Assembly (NCBI RefSeq): GCF_900637025.1
Contig: NZ_LR134336.1
Coordinates: forward strand, 1,318,001 to 1,382,000
Reading direction: 5' to 3'
DNA length: 64,000 bases
Source of the DNA: Streptococcus oralis ATCC 35037
GTDB lineage: Bacteria; Bacillota; Bacilli; Lactobacillales; Streptococcaceae
Part shown: piece by piece, positions 36,098 to 45,452 of the stretch
Numbering within the stretch: the stretch's first letter is position 1
Layout: the number at the start of each line of letters is the position of its first letter
Notes under the pieces: model-generated
What the model saw: the letters and a program-made list of their open reading frames with translations, nothing else
Databases searched by the model: none
What the model was told of the DNA's origin: nothing
Translations under genes and position numbers: made by a program

Positions 36098-37066
36098 ATG
36101 TCTCAACTCTATGATATTACCATTGTCGGTGGCGGTCCTGTCGGGCTCTTTGCTGCCTTTTACGCCCACCTACGCCAAGCCAAAGTCCAAATCATTGACT
36201 CCCTTCCCCAGCTCGGTGGTCAACCTGCCATCCTCTACCCTGAAAAGCAAATCCTTGATGTGCCAGGTTTTTCAAACCTAACTGGGGAAGAACTGACCAA
36301 TCGCTTGATTGAACAGCTAAACGGCTTTGAAACACCTGTTCACCTCAACGAAACCGTTCTTGAAATTGAGAAGCAAGATCAAGGATTCACCATCACAACC
36401 AACAAGGGAAGCCATCTGACCAAAACAGTCATCATTGCTATGGGTGGAGGTGCCTTTAAACCACGTCCGCTCGAATTGGAGAACGTTGAGGACTATGAAA
36501 ATATCCACCACCACGTTTCCAACATCCAACAATACGCTGGTAAGAAAGTGACCATCCTTGGTGGTGGGGACTCAGCAGTGGACTGGGCTCTGGCTTTTGA
36601 AAAGATTGCCCCAACCACTCTCGTTCACCGCAGAGATAATTTCCGCGCCTTGGAACATAGTGTGCAAGCCTTGCAAGAATCATCTGTGACCATCAAGACA
36701 CCGTTCGTTCCTAGCCAACTTATCGGAGATGGAAAAACACTCGATAAACTAGAAATCACCAAAGTCAAATCAGATGAAACCGAAACTATCGAAGTAGACC
36801 ACCTCTTTGTCAACTATGGTTTCAAATCATCTGTTGGCAATCTTAAAAATTGGGGTCTGGATCTCAACCGTCACAAGATTATCGTCAATAGCAAACAAGA
36901 ATCCAGCCAAGCAGGTATCTATGCTATCGGCGACTGCTGCTACTATGAAGGTAAGATTGATTTGATTGCGACAGGACTGGGTGAAGCTCCAACAGCTGTT
37001 AACAATGCCATTAACTACATTGACCCTGACCAAAAAGTACAACCCAAACACTCGACCAGTTTATAA
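36098..37066 (+). CDS. ferredoxin/flavodoxin--NADP+ reductase (TrxB-like, FNR2 type)
   Basis: 322 residues. FAD loop GGGPVGLFAAFYAHLRQA, LPQLGGQPAILYPEKQILDV (the CxxC of thioredoxin reductase is absent), NADP loop ILGGGDSAVDWAL and YAIGDCCYYEGKIDLIATGL at the C-terminus. This is the YumC-type reductase, which reduces ferredoxin or flavodoxin with NADPH. A ferredoxin gene at 44206 could be a partner. AAGGAGAA precedes the ATG; divergent from cdaA. Confidence 0.92.
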   Translation: MSQLYDITIVGGGPVGLFAAFYAHLRQAKVQIIDSLPQLGGQPAILYPEKQILDVPGFSNLTGEELTNRLIEQLNGFETPVHLNETVLEIEKQDQGFTITTNKGSHLTKTVIIAMGGGAFKPRPLELENVEDYENIHHHVSNIQQYAGKKVTILGGGDSAVDWALAFEKIAPTTLVHRRDNFRALEHSVQALQESSVTIKTPFVPSQLIGDGKTLDKLEITKVKSDETETIEVDHLFVNYGFKSSVGNLKNWGLDLNRHKIIVNSKQESSQAGIYAIGDCCYYEGKIDLIATGLGEAPTAVNNAINYIDPDQKVQPKHSTSL

Positions 37067-37069
37067 TAA

Positions 37070-37100
37070 AAGAACCACGGATCAACGATTCGTGGTTTTA
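37070..37100. terminator. bidirectional terminator between the reductase and whiA
   Basis: AACCACG / CGTGGTT with partly paired interior, flanked by A and T runs; overlaps the last bases of whiA. Confidence 0.8.
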
Positions 37101-38009
37101 TAGTTCATCTGCAATCTTGTTTATTTTTCTGAGTCTGTGGTTGACACCACTTTTGGTCAGGGGATTGCTCAGGCTATCCGCCAACTGCTGGATAGAGTAG
37201 TCTGGGTGCTGGATCCGTAAGCGAGCCACCTCCTGCAAATCCACTGGTAAATTTTCCAAACCCATTCTATCTTTGATTTTACTGATATTATTGATAGTCT
37301 TCATGCTGGCAGAAACTGTCCGAGCGATATTAGCTGTCTCGGCATTATTGGCTCGATTGAGATCGTTACGGGTTTCACGCAAAATCTTGACGCGCTCAAA
37401 ATTATCACGCGCCTGCATGGCCCCAATCACAATCAAGAAATCCATGATGTCCTCTGCACGTTGGAGATAGGTAACTGCACCTTTCTTTCGCTCAATAACC
37501 TTGGCATCCAACAAAAACTGCTGAAGGAGAGAGGCCAATCCTTGGGCATGGTCCAGATAAACGGAACTGATCTCCAACTGGTACTTGCCAGACTCAGGAT
37601 CTCGAATACTACCATTTGCCAGAAAGGCCCCACATAAGTAAGCACGTCCAGCCTCCTCATCTGCTAAAATATCGGGATCAATACCCGTCTCCAAACCAAA
37701 GAAGGAATCCGCAAGTCGCAAATCAACTAAAAGCTCCTGCACTCTCTCATCGGTATAGACCGTATAGACACGATTCTTACGAAGATTGCTTCTCTGATGG
37801 TGACGAATCTCTGACTTGATGTCATAAAAATGGAGAAAAGACTCATAGAGATGCCGAGCCAACTTGGCATTTTCAGTCACGACGGACAAGGTTAGGCCAG
37901 AAGTCGAGAGACCGATACTGCCAGACATCTTGATGATGGCTGATAATTCATGACGACTGAGATGGTGTTGACCAAGAATTTCCTCTTTTACTGCAACTGT
38001 AAAACTCAT
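37098..38009 (-). CDS. whiA: WhiA-family DNA-binding regulator
   Basis: 303 residues. N-terminal LAGLIDADG-like domain ([20 protein letters not shown], then [16 protein letters not shown]) and C-terminal helix-turn-helix ([27 protein letters not shown]). In Firmicutes WhiA influences division and chromosome segregation. Third gene of rapZ-yvcK-whiA, overlapping yvcK by 4 bp. Confidence 0.95.
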   Translation of the reverse strand: MSFTVAVKEEILGQHHLSRHELSAIIKMSGSIGLSTSGLTLSVVTENAKLARHLYESFLHFYDIKSEIRHHQRSNLRKNRVYTVYTDERVQELLVDLRLADSFFGLETGIDPDILADEEAGRAYLCGAFLANGSIRDPESGKYQLEISSVYLDHAQGLASLLQQFLLDAKVIERKKGAVTYLQRAEDIMDFLIVIGAMQARDNFERVKILRETRNDLNRANNAETANIARTVSASMKTINNISKIKDRMGLENLPVDLQEVARLRIQHPDYSIQQLADSLSNPLTKSGVNHRLRKINKIADEL

Positions 38010-38983
38010 TTTCTCACCTGTATAATGCGCATCAATTCGTCTACAATCAAATCGCCATCATGGAAGGCTCCTCCATTTTCCAAACGAAGGAAGTTGGATG
38101 AAATCACACGAGGAACCTGCTTGCAAAGACCAGAAAAATCATGCTCTACCTGAACCAAATATTCATCAAAACGGTTGGTATCCATGTATTCTCTAGGAAC
38201 CTTTTCGATATTAACCAAGACCGTATCAATAAAAGGCCGACCTAAGTGTCGATGGAGGACTTCCACGTGGTCACTGTCTGAAAAGTGCTCTGTTTCCCCA
38301 CGCTGGGTCATGATATTGCAAACATAGGCGATCTCCGCCTTAGTCTCCAAGAGAGCCTGCCCGATCTCCTCAATGACAATATTTGGCAAAATCGATGTAA
38401 AGAGGGAACCAGGCCCCAAGACAATCATGTCACTCTCTAGAATAGTATTGACTACTCGACGGCTGGCTTGGGGTGTTTCATCATCCAGGGTATTGGTCAC
38501 ATAGACATGGTCGATCATACCTGGATGATCTGCAATGTGGCTCTCACCCGCCACCTCTGAACCGTCTTTAAAGACTGCATGCAGTGTCAAAGGCTGATCG
38601 CTTGAGGGGTAGATTTTTCCTGTTGTGTGGAAAAAGAGACTTAGCAGCTGCATGGCATTATAAGTGGACCCTTGCATTTCAGAGAGCCCTGCTATGATGA
38701 TATTCCCCAGTGGATGACCCGCAAATGCTCCGGCCTCTTCTGAGAAACGGTACTGAAAAACCTTCTCATAAAACTTGGGCATATCCGACATGGCCACAAG
38801 GACATTACGGAGATCACCTGGTGGTGTCAGCTGTTGGATATTCTTTCTTAGCTCACCAGAAGATCCACCATCATCAGCTACCGTTACGATGGCTGCGATC
38901 TCAACATCCTTTTCTCGCAAACTTTTCAAAATGACGGGGATACCTGTTCCTCCACCAATTACCGTTATCTTTGGTTTTCTCAT
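38006..38983 (-). CDS. yvcK: YvcK/CofD-like protein (gluconeogenesis factor)
   Basis: 325 residues. [17 protein letters not shown] at the N-terminus, [23 protein letters not shown] and [11 protein letters not shown] mark the YvcK family, which binds UDP-sugars and supports cell-wall synthesis and morphogenesis. Middle gene of rapZ-yvcK-whiA with 4-bp overlaps on both sides. Confidence 0.94.
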   Translation of the reverse strand: MRKPKITVIGGGTGIPVILKSLREKDVEIAAIVTVADDGGSSGELRKNIQQLTPPGDLRNVLVAMSDMPKFYEKVFQYRFSEEAGAFAGHPLGNIIIAGLSEMQGSTYNAMQLLSLFFHTTGKIYPSSDQPLTLHAVFKDGSEVAGESHIADHPGMIDHVYVTNTLDDETPQASRRVVNTILESDMIVLGPGSLFTSILPNIVIEEIGQALLETKAEIAYVCNIMTQRGETEHFSDSDHVEVLHRHLGRPFIDTVLVNIEKVPREYMDTNRFDEYLVQVEHDFSGLCKQVPRVISSNFLRLENGGAFHDGDLIVDELMRIIQVRK

Positions 38984-39870
38984 GAACGGTTTACCGTTTC
39001 CTTTCTTCTGTCTTTGTCACGATGGCTTTCATTGACAGGCCAGTTTTTAGCAAGGTCCTCAGCGATTCGTTTTGCAAAGGCAACACTACGGTGCTGTCCA
39101 CCTGTACATCCTACTGCAATGGTTAAAACAGACTTGCCTTCTTTTTTGTAACTTGGCAAAATGGGTTCAATCAAAGCGAGTAAGTGCTGATAGAAACTTT
39201 CAGACTCTTCATGATTCATCACATAGTCATAAACTGCTTGATCCTCACCTGTCTGATTGCGGAGTTCCGGAAGGTAGTATGGATTTGGCAAAAAACGGAC
39301 ATCAAAGACCAAGTCTGCATCGATAGGAATACCATACTTGAATCCAAAAGACATGACCTCGATACGGAAAGACTGGGCTTGTTCTTGGTCTGAAAATTGC
39401 TCAGCAATGGTTTTACGAAGTTCACGTGGGGTGAGTTCTGTCGTATCCACCACATTTTGGCTCATGTTTTTCAAAGGTGCCAAAAGTTCACGTTCCAGCT
39501 TAATGCCATCTAAAATTCGACCATCTGCAGCAAGTGGGTGACTCCGTCTGGTTTCCTTGTAACGGGCTACCAATTCCTTATCTGCTGCGTCTAAAAAGAG
39601 GATTTTGAAGTCCAAATCATCTTGGTTTTCCAATTCATCCAAAACAGCCTGAATCTCTGAAAAGAAGGAACGACTACGCATGTCCACAACCAAGGCCAGT
39701 TTGTGGTCATCATCCTTGGTCTCTACCAACTGCAAAAACTTTGGCAAGAGGGCTGGCGGCATATTGTCAATGGTAAAATATCCCAAATCTTCGAAGGACT
39801 GAATGGCTACTGTTTTCCCTGCGCCACTCATCCCTGTCACAATCACCAGGTGAAGTTGTTTCTTTGTCAT
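38980..39870 (-). CDS. rapZ: RapZ/YvcJ nucleotide-binding protein
   Basis: 296 residues. Walker A GMSGAGKT (about 13-20), Walker B-like [10 protein letters not shown], and the C-terminal [20 protein letters not shown]. In E. coli RapZ controls GlmS through small RNAs; Firmicute YvcJ hydrolyses nucleotides and its RNA role is uncertain. First gene of the operon. Confidence 0.94.
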   Translation of the reverse strand: MTKKQLHLVIVTGMSGAGKTVAIQSFEDLGYFTIDNMPPALLPKFLQLVETKDDDHKLALVVDMRSRSFFSEIQAVLDELENQDDLDFKILFLDAADKELVARYKETRRSHPLAADGRILDGIKLERELLAPLKNMSQNVVDTTELTPRELRKTIAEQFSDQEQAQSFRIEVMSFGFKYGIPIDADLVFDVRFLPNPYYLPELRNQTGEDQAVYDYVMNHEESESFYQHLLALIEPILPSYKKEGKSVLTIAVGCTGGQHRSVAFAKRIAEDLAKNWPVNESHRDKDRRKETVNRS

Positions 39871-39887
39871 CTATCTCTCCTTATATC

Positions 39888-39913
39888 AAAAAAAGTTTGG
39901 CAGAGCCAAACTT
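39888..39913 (-). terminator. terminator of the clpX-engB-ridA unit
   Basis: AAGTTTGGC-TCT-GCCAAACTT followed by TTTTT on the minus strand, between ridA and rapZ. Confidence 0.88.
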
Positions 39914-39921
39914 CAACTAGC

Positions 39922-40302
39922 TTATCCAATCTCTGCGATCACTTCAATTTCGACTTTTACATCACGAGGAAGACGTGCAACCTCTACAGCTGAACGAGCT
40001 GGAAATTCCTCTTTAAAGGCAGTCTGGTAAACCTCGTTAAAAGGAACAAAGTCATTCATATCGCTCAAGAAGCAAGTTGTTTTAACAACATGGTCAAAGT
40101 CTGTTCCTGCTTCTGCCAAAATAGCACCGATATTTTTCAAGACTTGTTCTGTCTGTTCTTGGATTGTTTTTCCTACAATTTCTCCAGTTTCAGGAGATAG
40201 GGGAACTTGACCGCTAGCAAACAAAAGATTGCCAACGATTTTCCCTTGAACATATGGTCCGATTGCTTTTGGAGCTTTGTCTGTATGAATTGTTTTTGCC
40301 AT
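39922..40302 (-). CDS. ridA: RidA family enamine/imine deaminase
   Basis: 126 residues: AKTIHTDKAPKAIGPYVQG start, LLFASGQVPLSPETGEIV, and C-terminal FPARSAVEVARLPRDVKVEIE with the substrate-binding Arg. It removes reactive 2-aminoacrylate formed by PLP enzymes. It follows engB by 9 bp and ends at a terminator. Confidence 0.94.
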   Translation of the reverse strand: MAKTIHTDKAPKAIGPYVQGKIVGNLLFASGQVPLSPETGEIVGKTIQEQTEQVLKNIGAILAEAGTDFDHVVKTTCFLSDMNDFVPFNEVYQTAFKEEFPARSAVEVARLPRDVKVEIEVIAEIG

Positions 40303-40311
40303 TTCTTTCCC

Positions 40312-40905
40312 TCACAATTTTTCTAATATTGCATCCCAAGCCTGATCCATCCCTGCCTTGCTGACAGATGAAAAGAGGATGAAGTCGTCACTTGGGTCAA
40401 AGTTTAATTTCTTTTTAATTGCTGATTCGTGCTTGTTCCACTTACCACGGGGAATCTTATCTGCCTTAGTCGCAACGATGATAACCGGAATCTCATAATA
40501 CTTGAGAAATTCATACATCTGTACATCATCTGCTGACGGGTCGTGGCGGAGATCCACCAGACTGACCACGGCACGGAGATTTTCCCGAGTGGTCAAATAC
40601 TCCTCAATCATGCGCCCCCATTTTTCACGTTCCTTTTTAGAAACGCGGGCATAGCCATAACCTGGTACATCCACAAAACGCATCTTGTCATCAATGTTAA
40701 AAAAGTTGAGTAGCTGGGTTTTCCCAGGTTTTCCTGATGTACGAGCCAGATTTTTGCGGTTGAGCATGGTGTTGATAAAGCTAGACTTGCCAACATTTGA
40801 ACGCCCTGCTAGGGCAATCTCTGGCAGTTCATCCTGCGGATAGTGAGACTTGTTTGCCGCACTGAGCAGGATTTCAGCATTGTGTGTATTGATTTCCATA
40901 GTCAC
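40312..40905 (-). CDS. engB: ribosome biogenesis GTPase EngB/YsxC
   Basis: 197 residues (195 if the second Met at 40899 is used). G1 [10 protein letters not shown]2 region [12 protein letters not shown]3 DVPGYG, G4 TKAD and G5 SSVSKAG. It assists 50S assembly. It follows clpX by 2 bp, a conserved pair in Firmicutes. Confidence 0.95.
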   Translation of the reverse strand: MTMEINTHNAEILLSAANKSHYPQDELPEIALAGRSNVGKSSFINTMLNRKNLARTSGKPGKTQLLNFFNIDDKMRFVDVPGYGYARVSKKEREKWGRMIEEYLTTRENLRAVVSLVDLRHDPSADDVQMYEFLKYYEIPVIIVATKADKIPRGKWNKHESAIKKKLNFDPSDDFILFSSVSKAGMDQAWDAILEKL

Positions 40906-40907
40906 CT

Positions 40908-42140
40908 CTAGGCTGTTTCTAGGATTGGTTTTTCCGTTCCATCAACAGCTTCTTTTGTGATGCGGACCAATTTCACATTTTCCTGACTTGGCACTTCAAA
41001 CATAACATCTAGCATGGTTTCTTCAATGATTGAGCGAAGACCACGCGCACCAGTTTTGCGTTCGATGGCTTTATTAGCAATCTCTTGAAGGGCTTCGTCG
41101 TCAAATTCCAACTCAACGTCATCATAAGAAAGTAAGGTTTGGTATTGTTTCACCAAGGCATTTCTTGGTTCTTTCAAGATGCGAACCAAGTCATCGACCG
41201 TCAATTGCTCAAGAGCAGCAAAGACAGGCAAGCGTCCAATCAACTCAGGGATAATACCGAATTTTTGAATGTCTTCTGCGATGATTTCTTGCATGTAGGA
41301 GCTGTTTTCATCAATCGCCTTGTTATTTTGGCCAAAACCGATAACTTTTTCACCCAGACGTTGTTTAACGATTTCTTCGATGCCATCAAAAGCACCACCT
41401 ACGATAAAGAGGATATTCTTGGTATCCACCTGAATCATCTCTTGTTGTGGATGTTTGCGTCCTCCTTGAGGTGGCACGCTAGCGACAGTTCCCTCGATAA
41501 TCTTGAGAAGGGCTTGTTGCACCCCTTCACCCGAAACGTCACGTGTGATAGACACATTCTCGCTCTTCTTGGCAATTTTGTCAATTTCATCCACGTAGAT
41601 AATCCCGCGTTCTGCACGTTCGATATTAAAGTCAGCAGCCTGCAATAGTTTGAGGAGGATGTTTTCCACGTCCTCACCCACATACCCAGCCTCAGTCAGA
41701 GCTGTCGCATCTGCGATAGCAAAAGGCACGTTCAAGCTCTTAGCCAAGGTCTGAGCCAAGAAAGTTTTCCCTGAACCAGTTGGGCCAATCATCAAGATAT
41801 TTGACTTCTGCAAATCCACATCTTCAGACTCTTCACGCGTATCGTGGAAATTGATGCGTTTGTAGTGATTGTATACAGCCACTGCCAAGGCACGTTTGGC
41901 ACGATCCTGACCAATCACATAGTGATTCAAGATATTGAGGAGTTCGATTGGTTTTGGTACTTCAGACAAATCTGCCAAGACTTCCTCGGCCAACTCCTCC
42001 CGAATGATTTCCTGGGCCAACTCCACACATTCATTACAGATAAAGGCGTTGTTCCCAGCGATTATTTTCTTTACTTCTTCTTGGCTTTTGCCACAAAATG
42101 AGCAATAAACCATCATATCATTTTTCCTATTTGTAGGCAT
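40908..42140 (-). CDS. clpX: ATP-dependent Clp protease ATP-binding subunit ClpX
   Basis: 410 residues. N-terminal zinc finger CSFCGKSQ...CNEC (about 13-37), Walker A GPTGSGKT, pore loop GYVG in [13 protein letters not shown], Walker [11 protein letters not shown], and the sensor segment TGARGLRSI. The IGF-type loop for ClpP docking reads VIGFGQNN. Unfolds substrates for ClpP. The start [10 protein letters not shown] fits orthologues. Confidence 0.96.
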   Translation of the reverse strand: MPTNRKNDMMVYCSFCGKSQEEVKKIIAGNNAFICNECVELAQEIIREELAEEVLADLSEVPKPIELLNILNHYVIGQDRAKRALAVAVYNHYKRINFHDTREESEDVDLQKSNILMIGPTGSGKTFLAQTLAKSLNVPFAIADATALTEAGYVGEDVENILLKLLQAADFNIERAERGIIYVDEIDKIAKKSENVSITRDVSGEGVQQALLKIIEGTVASVPPQGGRKHPQQEMIQVDTKNILFIVGGAFDGIEEIVKQRLGEKVIGFGQNNKAIDENSSYMQEIIAEDIQKFGIIPELIGRLPVFAALEQLTVDDLVRILKEPRNALVKQYQTLLSYDDVELEFDDEALQEIANKAIERKTGARGLRSIIEETMLDVMFEVPSQENVKLVRITKEAVDGTEKPILETA

Positions 42141-42171
42141 GATTTCCTTCCATTCTAATTTATCATTCTAT

Positions 42172-42342
42172 CTAAAATAAGGTCATATAAAAAGCGTGGA
42201 CACTGTTGACCAGATTGGTAAAAGCATTCAACCAGAGTAAGGCAGACAGTCCATAGCGCTTCTTACGAAAAGCCTGTGCTCCAGTCAAAATACAGATTAC
42301 ACACAAAAAAGCTGTAAAAAATCCAAATATACTGCGCTCCAT
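42172..42342 (-). CDS. 56-residue membrane protein between dfr and clpX
   Basis: The peptide starts [20 protein letters not shown] and continues with a basic loop (GAQAFRKKRYG) and a second hydrophobic helix, giving a two-span hairpin with K/R inside. Its ATG overlaps the dfr stop by one base (TAATG), and AGGAAG lies just upstream, so it is translated by coupling. Small ORFs at this place are conserved in streptococci as hypothetical proteins. Function unknown. Confidence 0.75.
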   Translation of the reverse strand: MERSIFGFFTAFLCVICILTGAQAFRKKRYGLSALLWLNAFTNLVNSVHAFYMTLF

Positions 42343-42848
42343 TAGACTTCCTTTCTATCTCGGTATTCGATGGTAAAATCATAGTCGTTTTTCTCATCTC
42401 GGGTGTAAGATTTGCTTGCAACCGTCTCAAAACGAGATAAGTCAAACTCCTCAGGGAAATAGGTATCTCCCCCCACCTGAGCATGAATCTGCGTCACGAT
42501 AATTTCATCTAAATAAGGCTCAAAAGCCTGAAAAATCTGCTTTCCGCCAATGATATAGAGATTTTTTTCCTGACTCTGATACCACGCTAAAACAGACTCC
42601 ACATCTTGAAATACGAGCGCCCCATCTATGACTTCTTCGCTATTGCGCGTTAAAATCAGGGTTTGCCGTTTTGGAAGCAGACGACGTCCCATACCATCAA
42701 AGGTCACTCGTCCCATCAGTATAGCATGATTTAAAGTCGTTTCCTTAAAATGTTGCAACTCTGCTGGCAAATGCCAAGGGAGACGATCTTCCTTCCCAAT
42801 CACACCTTTTTCATCTTGGGCCCAAATGGCTATGATTTTCTTTGTCAT
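42342..42848 (-). CDS. folA: dihydrofolate reductase
   Basis: 168 residues. [26 protein letters not shown] at the N-terminus with the catalytic acidic residue, and [10 protein letters not shown] (residues 97-106). Residue 100 is Ile, the trimethoprim-sensitive state in pneumococci where Ile100Leu gives resistance. It reduces dihydrofolate with NADPH. Leads dfr-small ORF-clpX-engB-ridA. Confidence 0.96.
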   Translation of the reverse strand: MTKKIIAIWAQDEKGVIGKEDRLPWHLPAELQHFKETTLNHAILMGRVTFDGMGRRLLPKRQTLILTRNSEEVIDGALVFQDVESVLAWYQSQEKNLYIIGGKQIFQAFEPYLDEIIVTQIHAQVGGDTYFPEEFDLSRFETVASKSYTRDEKNDYDFTIEYRDRKEV

Positions 42849-42924
42849 GCTTCCGTCCTTTTTATTGATACTACTATTTTATCAAAATTCTCCCAAAAAG
42901 GCTGTTTTGAAACGCGCGCAAAAG

Positions 42925-42960
42925 AGAGAAAAGGAGCAGGCTTCATTTAGCCTGCTCCTC
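42925..42960 (-). terminator. cmk terminator
   Basis: GGAGCAGGC / GCCTGCTCC with eight-base loop, followed on the minus strand by TTTTCTCTCTTTT. Confidence 0.88.
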
Positions 42961-42966
42961 TCGTCC

Positions 42967-43641
42967 CTAGGACAAATATTTTTTTGCTTCTGATTCGATT
43001 TTTTCGACCACTTCTTGGATACTTAGTCCAGTTGTGTCAAGGTAAACTGCATCCTCAGCCTGTTTGAGAGGTGAGGTTTCACGATGACTATCCTTGTAGT
43101 CACGCGCAGCAATCTCTTCTTTCAACGTTTCCAAGTCAGTCTCAATCCCTTTAGCAATATTCTCCTTGTAACGACGCTCTGCTCTTTCTTCAACAGAAGC
43201 CACTAGGAAAATCTTGAGTTCAGCTTGTGGTAAAACAACTGTCCCGATATCACGCCCATCCATGACGATACCACCTTGCTGAGCAATCTCTTGCTGGAGC
43301 GAAACCAGTTTCTCACGCACCTCAGGAATGGCAGCGATGCTTGAAACCTTGTTGGTCACTTCATTTTCACGAATCGGATGGGTAATATCAACATCTCCTA
43401 CAAAAACAAGTTGCTCACCTGTTTCTGAACGTCCAAAACTAATGGGGTGTTGGTTAAGAAGCTCAAGAAGTTGGTCTACATTTTCTGCATTCAACTGGTG
43501 CTTGAGCGCTATATAAGTCGCAGCACGGTACATAGCACCTGTATCGAGATAAGTATATCCAAAATCCTTAGCGACAATCTTTGCGACCGTACTCTTGCCA
43601 CTCGAAGCTGGACCATCGATAGCAATTTGAATTGTCTTCAT
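42967..43641 (-). CDS. cmk: cytidylate kinase
   Basis: 224 residues. Walker [11 protein letters not shown] (about 9-18), [19 protein letters not shown] and the ADLKIFL-like strand [10 protein letters not shown]. It phosphorylates CMP/dCMP. The LysM-protein gene lies 9 bp upstream, a linkage conserved in streptococci. Confidence 0.95.
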   Translation of the reverse strand: MKTIQIAIDGPASSGKSTVAKIVAKDFGYTYLDTGAMYRAATYIALKHQLNAENVDQLLELLNQHPISFGRSETGEQLVFVGDVDITHPIRENEVTNKVSSIAAIPEVREKLVSLQQEIAQQGGIVMDGRDIGTVVLPQAELKIFLVASVEERAERRYKENIAKGIETDLETLKEEIAARDYKDSHRETSPLKQAEDAVYLDTTGLSIQEVVEKIESEAKKYLS

Positions 43642-43650
43642 GACCGACTC

Positions 43651-44160
43651 CTATCTTGTCTTAATCACATCACCTGGGTTGGCAAACCAAGATCCAGATG
43701 ACATGTGAGAAGGATTTAGAGCCTCTAGCTGGGCAATGGAAATCCCTGCACGTTGAGCAAGAGCTGCTTCTCCCTCTCCAGGCTGTACTGTAAGTGTTCC
43801 TTCACCCTCTGTAGTATGTTCTTCCGAACTGCTCTGTGAAGGTGTTGATTCAGAAGAAGTTGTTTCCTCTACCTTGCTACTTGAAGATGATGATTCTTCC
43901 ACTTTAGAACTTGAACTTGTAGAAGGAGACGATGCATCATAGAAGTCCTTCAAAGATGATGTACGATTGCTTCCACCGGTTGATAGGTAAATCAATACAA
44001 CTACCATCGCTACAACAATTACAAAGAAGAGGCTAGCTAGAACTGTCAAGACACGATTGGCAACTACGCCTTTCCCTTTTTGTTTCCGGTGTCGACGCTC
44101 TGATCTTGTTTCTTCCTCATTGTTTTCGTAAATATCTTCTTGCCACGGTTCCTTTTCCAT
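43651..44160 (-). CDS. membrane-anchored LysM-type cell wall protein (SAG1386/EF1546 family)
   Basis: 169 residues. Acidic/basic cytoplasmic N-terminus, one transmembrane helix (about 37-58), a Ser/Thr/Glu-rich linker with repeated SSSSKVEE blocks, and a C-terminal LysM-like domain (TVQPGEGEAALAQRAGISIA, then NPSHMSSGSWFANPGDVIK). It would bind peptidoglycan glycan outside the cell. Precedes cmk and is divergent from ferredoxin. Confidence 0.85.
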   Translation of the reverse strand: MEKEPWQEDIYENNEEETRSERRHRKQKGKGVVANRVLTVLASLFFVIVVAMVVVLIYLSTGGSNRTSSLKDFYDASSPSTSSSSKVEESSSSSSKVEETTSSESTPSQSSSEEHTTEGEGTLTVQPGEGEAALAQRAGISIAQLEALNPSHMSSGSWFANPGDVIKTR

Positions 44161-44170
44161 ACCTTACTCC

Positions 44171-44199
44171 TTGTTTTTTTTTCATTTTCTTATTACAAT
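44171..44199 (+). promoter_or_regulatory. ferredoxin promoter; transcript probably leaderless
   Basis: TTGTTT (44171-44176), 17 bp, TACAAT (44194-44199), six bases before the ATG at 44206, and no Shine-Dalgarno sequence. Confidence 0.55.
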
Positions 44200-44205
44200 A
44201 TAAAT

Positions 44206-44409
44206 ATGAAAGTCACACTTATACCCGAACGGTGCATCGCCTGCGGGCTTTGCCAAACCTATTCTGAACTCTTTGATTACCATGATAATGGAATCGTTCG
44301 ATTTTACGATGATCCAGTTGAATTGCAAAGAGAAATCGCTGAGACCAGCGATGTTCTGGAGGCCATCAAAAATTGTCCTACACGTGCACTTCTAAAAGAT
44401 CCATCGTAG
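44206..44409 (+). CDS. [4Fe-4S] ferredoxin
   Basis: 67 residues. CIACGLC (Cys 10, 13, 16) and the distal NCP supply four Cys ligands for one 4Fe-4S cluster; a second cluster motif is absent. The domain is acidic, as expected for an electron carrier. The ATG at 44206 is chosen because the family starts MKVTLIPERC; the frame opens earlier without a ribosome site. A likely partner is the NADP reductase at 36098. Confidence 0.9.
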   Translation: MKVTLIPERCIACGLCQTYSELFDYHDNGIVRFYDDPVELQREIAETSDVLEAIKNCPTRALLKDPS

Positions 44410-44500
44410 GAAGCAGGGAATGAATGTTATTGATTTTTTCTCATTTTTCCCACACCTACTAGTTTAGCATATTTCTAGGTAAAATTATAGTCTTTTTTGG

Positions 44501-45451
44501 TTATTTTTTTCCTTCAACAATAGAAAGGTCACTTTTTTCTTTGACGAGATAGAGTGGTCTTTTTTTGGTTTCTAGGTAAATCTTACTGATATACTTACCG
44601 AGAATCCCAATTGTCAGGAGTTGAATCCCTCCAAGAAAGAGAATGACAGCCATCAAAGACGTCCAACCAGATGTCGGATTTCCCAAGATAAGAGTCCGAA
44701 ACACTACAAAAACTGTCATCACAAAAGAAAGAAAACAAGATAGAAGTCCCGCTACAAAAGCTATACTCAAGGGAAAATCTGAAAAATTGAGAATTCCTTC
44801 AATCGAGTAGAAAAAGAGTTGTCTAAAACTCCAACTGGTCTTGCCAGCCTGTCGTTCAACGTTTGGATAATCAAGATAGTGCGTTTTAAAACCCACCCAG
44901 GCAAAGAGTCCTTTAGAAAAACGATTGGATTCGGTCAGTGTTAAAATAGCATCTACCACAGACCTTCTCATCATACGAAAATCACGGACACCTGAAGGTA
45001 GAGCCACTGGGCTAATTTTTTGCATGAGGCGGTAAAAGAGGTTCGCACAGAAACTGCGGAAAAAGGGTTCTCCCTCCCGACTAGTTCTCCGTGTCCCAAC
45101 ACAGTCCAAGTCTGCATTTTGGTCTAGTAAGGTTTTCATCTCAAGTAGCATACTGGGAGGATCCTGAAGGTCTGCATCCATCACGACCACCAAGTCTCCA
45201 GTTGCATGCTGCAAGCCCGCGTATAAGGCTGCCTCTTTCCCAAAATTTCGTGAGAATGAGACATAACGGACCGCAGGATTTTGCTCCCGATAGGCCTTCA
45301 AAAGCTGCAGGGTCCCATCGCTTGAGCCATCGTCTACAAAGACATACTCGACTCCTGCTCCCAAGTCAGGAAGCAGAGCTTCCACAGACTGATAAAAAAG
45401 AGGAAGTACTTCCTCTTCGTTTAGACATGGGACAATGATTGAAATCATCAT
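44501..45451 (-). CDS. DPM1/GtrB-like family 2 glycosyltransferase
   Basis: 316 residues from the ATG at 45451. GT-A domain SIIVPCLNEEEVLPLFYQS, VDDGSSDGT, DADLQDPP (metal site), and QAGKTSWSFRQL, then two transmembrane helices (about 235-260 and 270-295). Such enzymes load a sugar onto undecaprenyl phosphate for cell-surface glycans. It lies 1 bp from galE, so its sugar may be galactose or glucose; that is inference. A 46-residue extension into galE is rejected. Confidence 0.9.
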   Translation of the reverse strand: MMISIIVPCLNEEEVLPLFYQSVEALLPDLGAGVEYVFVDDGSSDGTLQLLKAYREQNPAVRYVSFSRNFGKEAALYAGLQHATGDLVVVMDADLQDPPSMLLEMKTLLDQNADLDCVGTRRTSREGEPFFRSFCANLFYRLMQKISPVALPSGVRDFRMMRRSVVDAILTLTESNRFSKGLFAWVGFKTHYLDYPNVERQAGKTSWSFRQLFFYSIEGILNFSDFPLSIAFVAGLLSCFLSFVMTVFVVFRTLILGNPTSGWTSLMAVILFLGGIQLLTIGILGKYISKIYLETKKRPLYLVKEKSDLSIVEGKK

Positions 45452-45452
45452 C

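Noticed and set aside
36317..37051. Minus-strand ORFs inside the NADP reductase gene
   Set aside because: Antisense shadow frames; the plus-strand protein has all family motifs.
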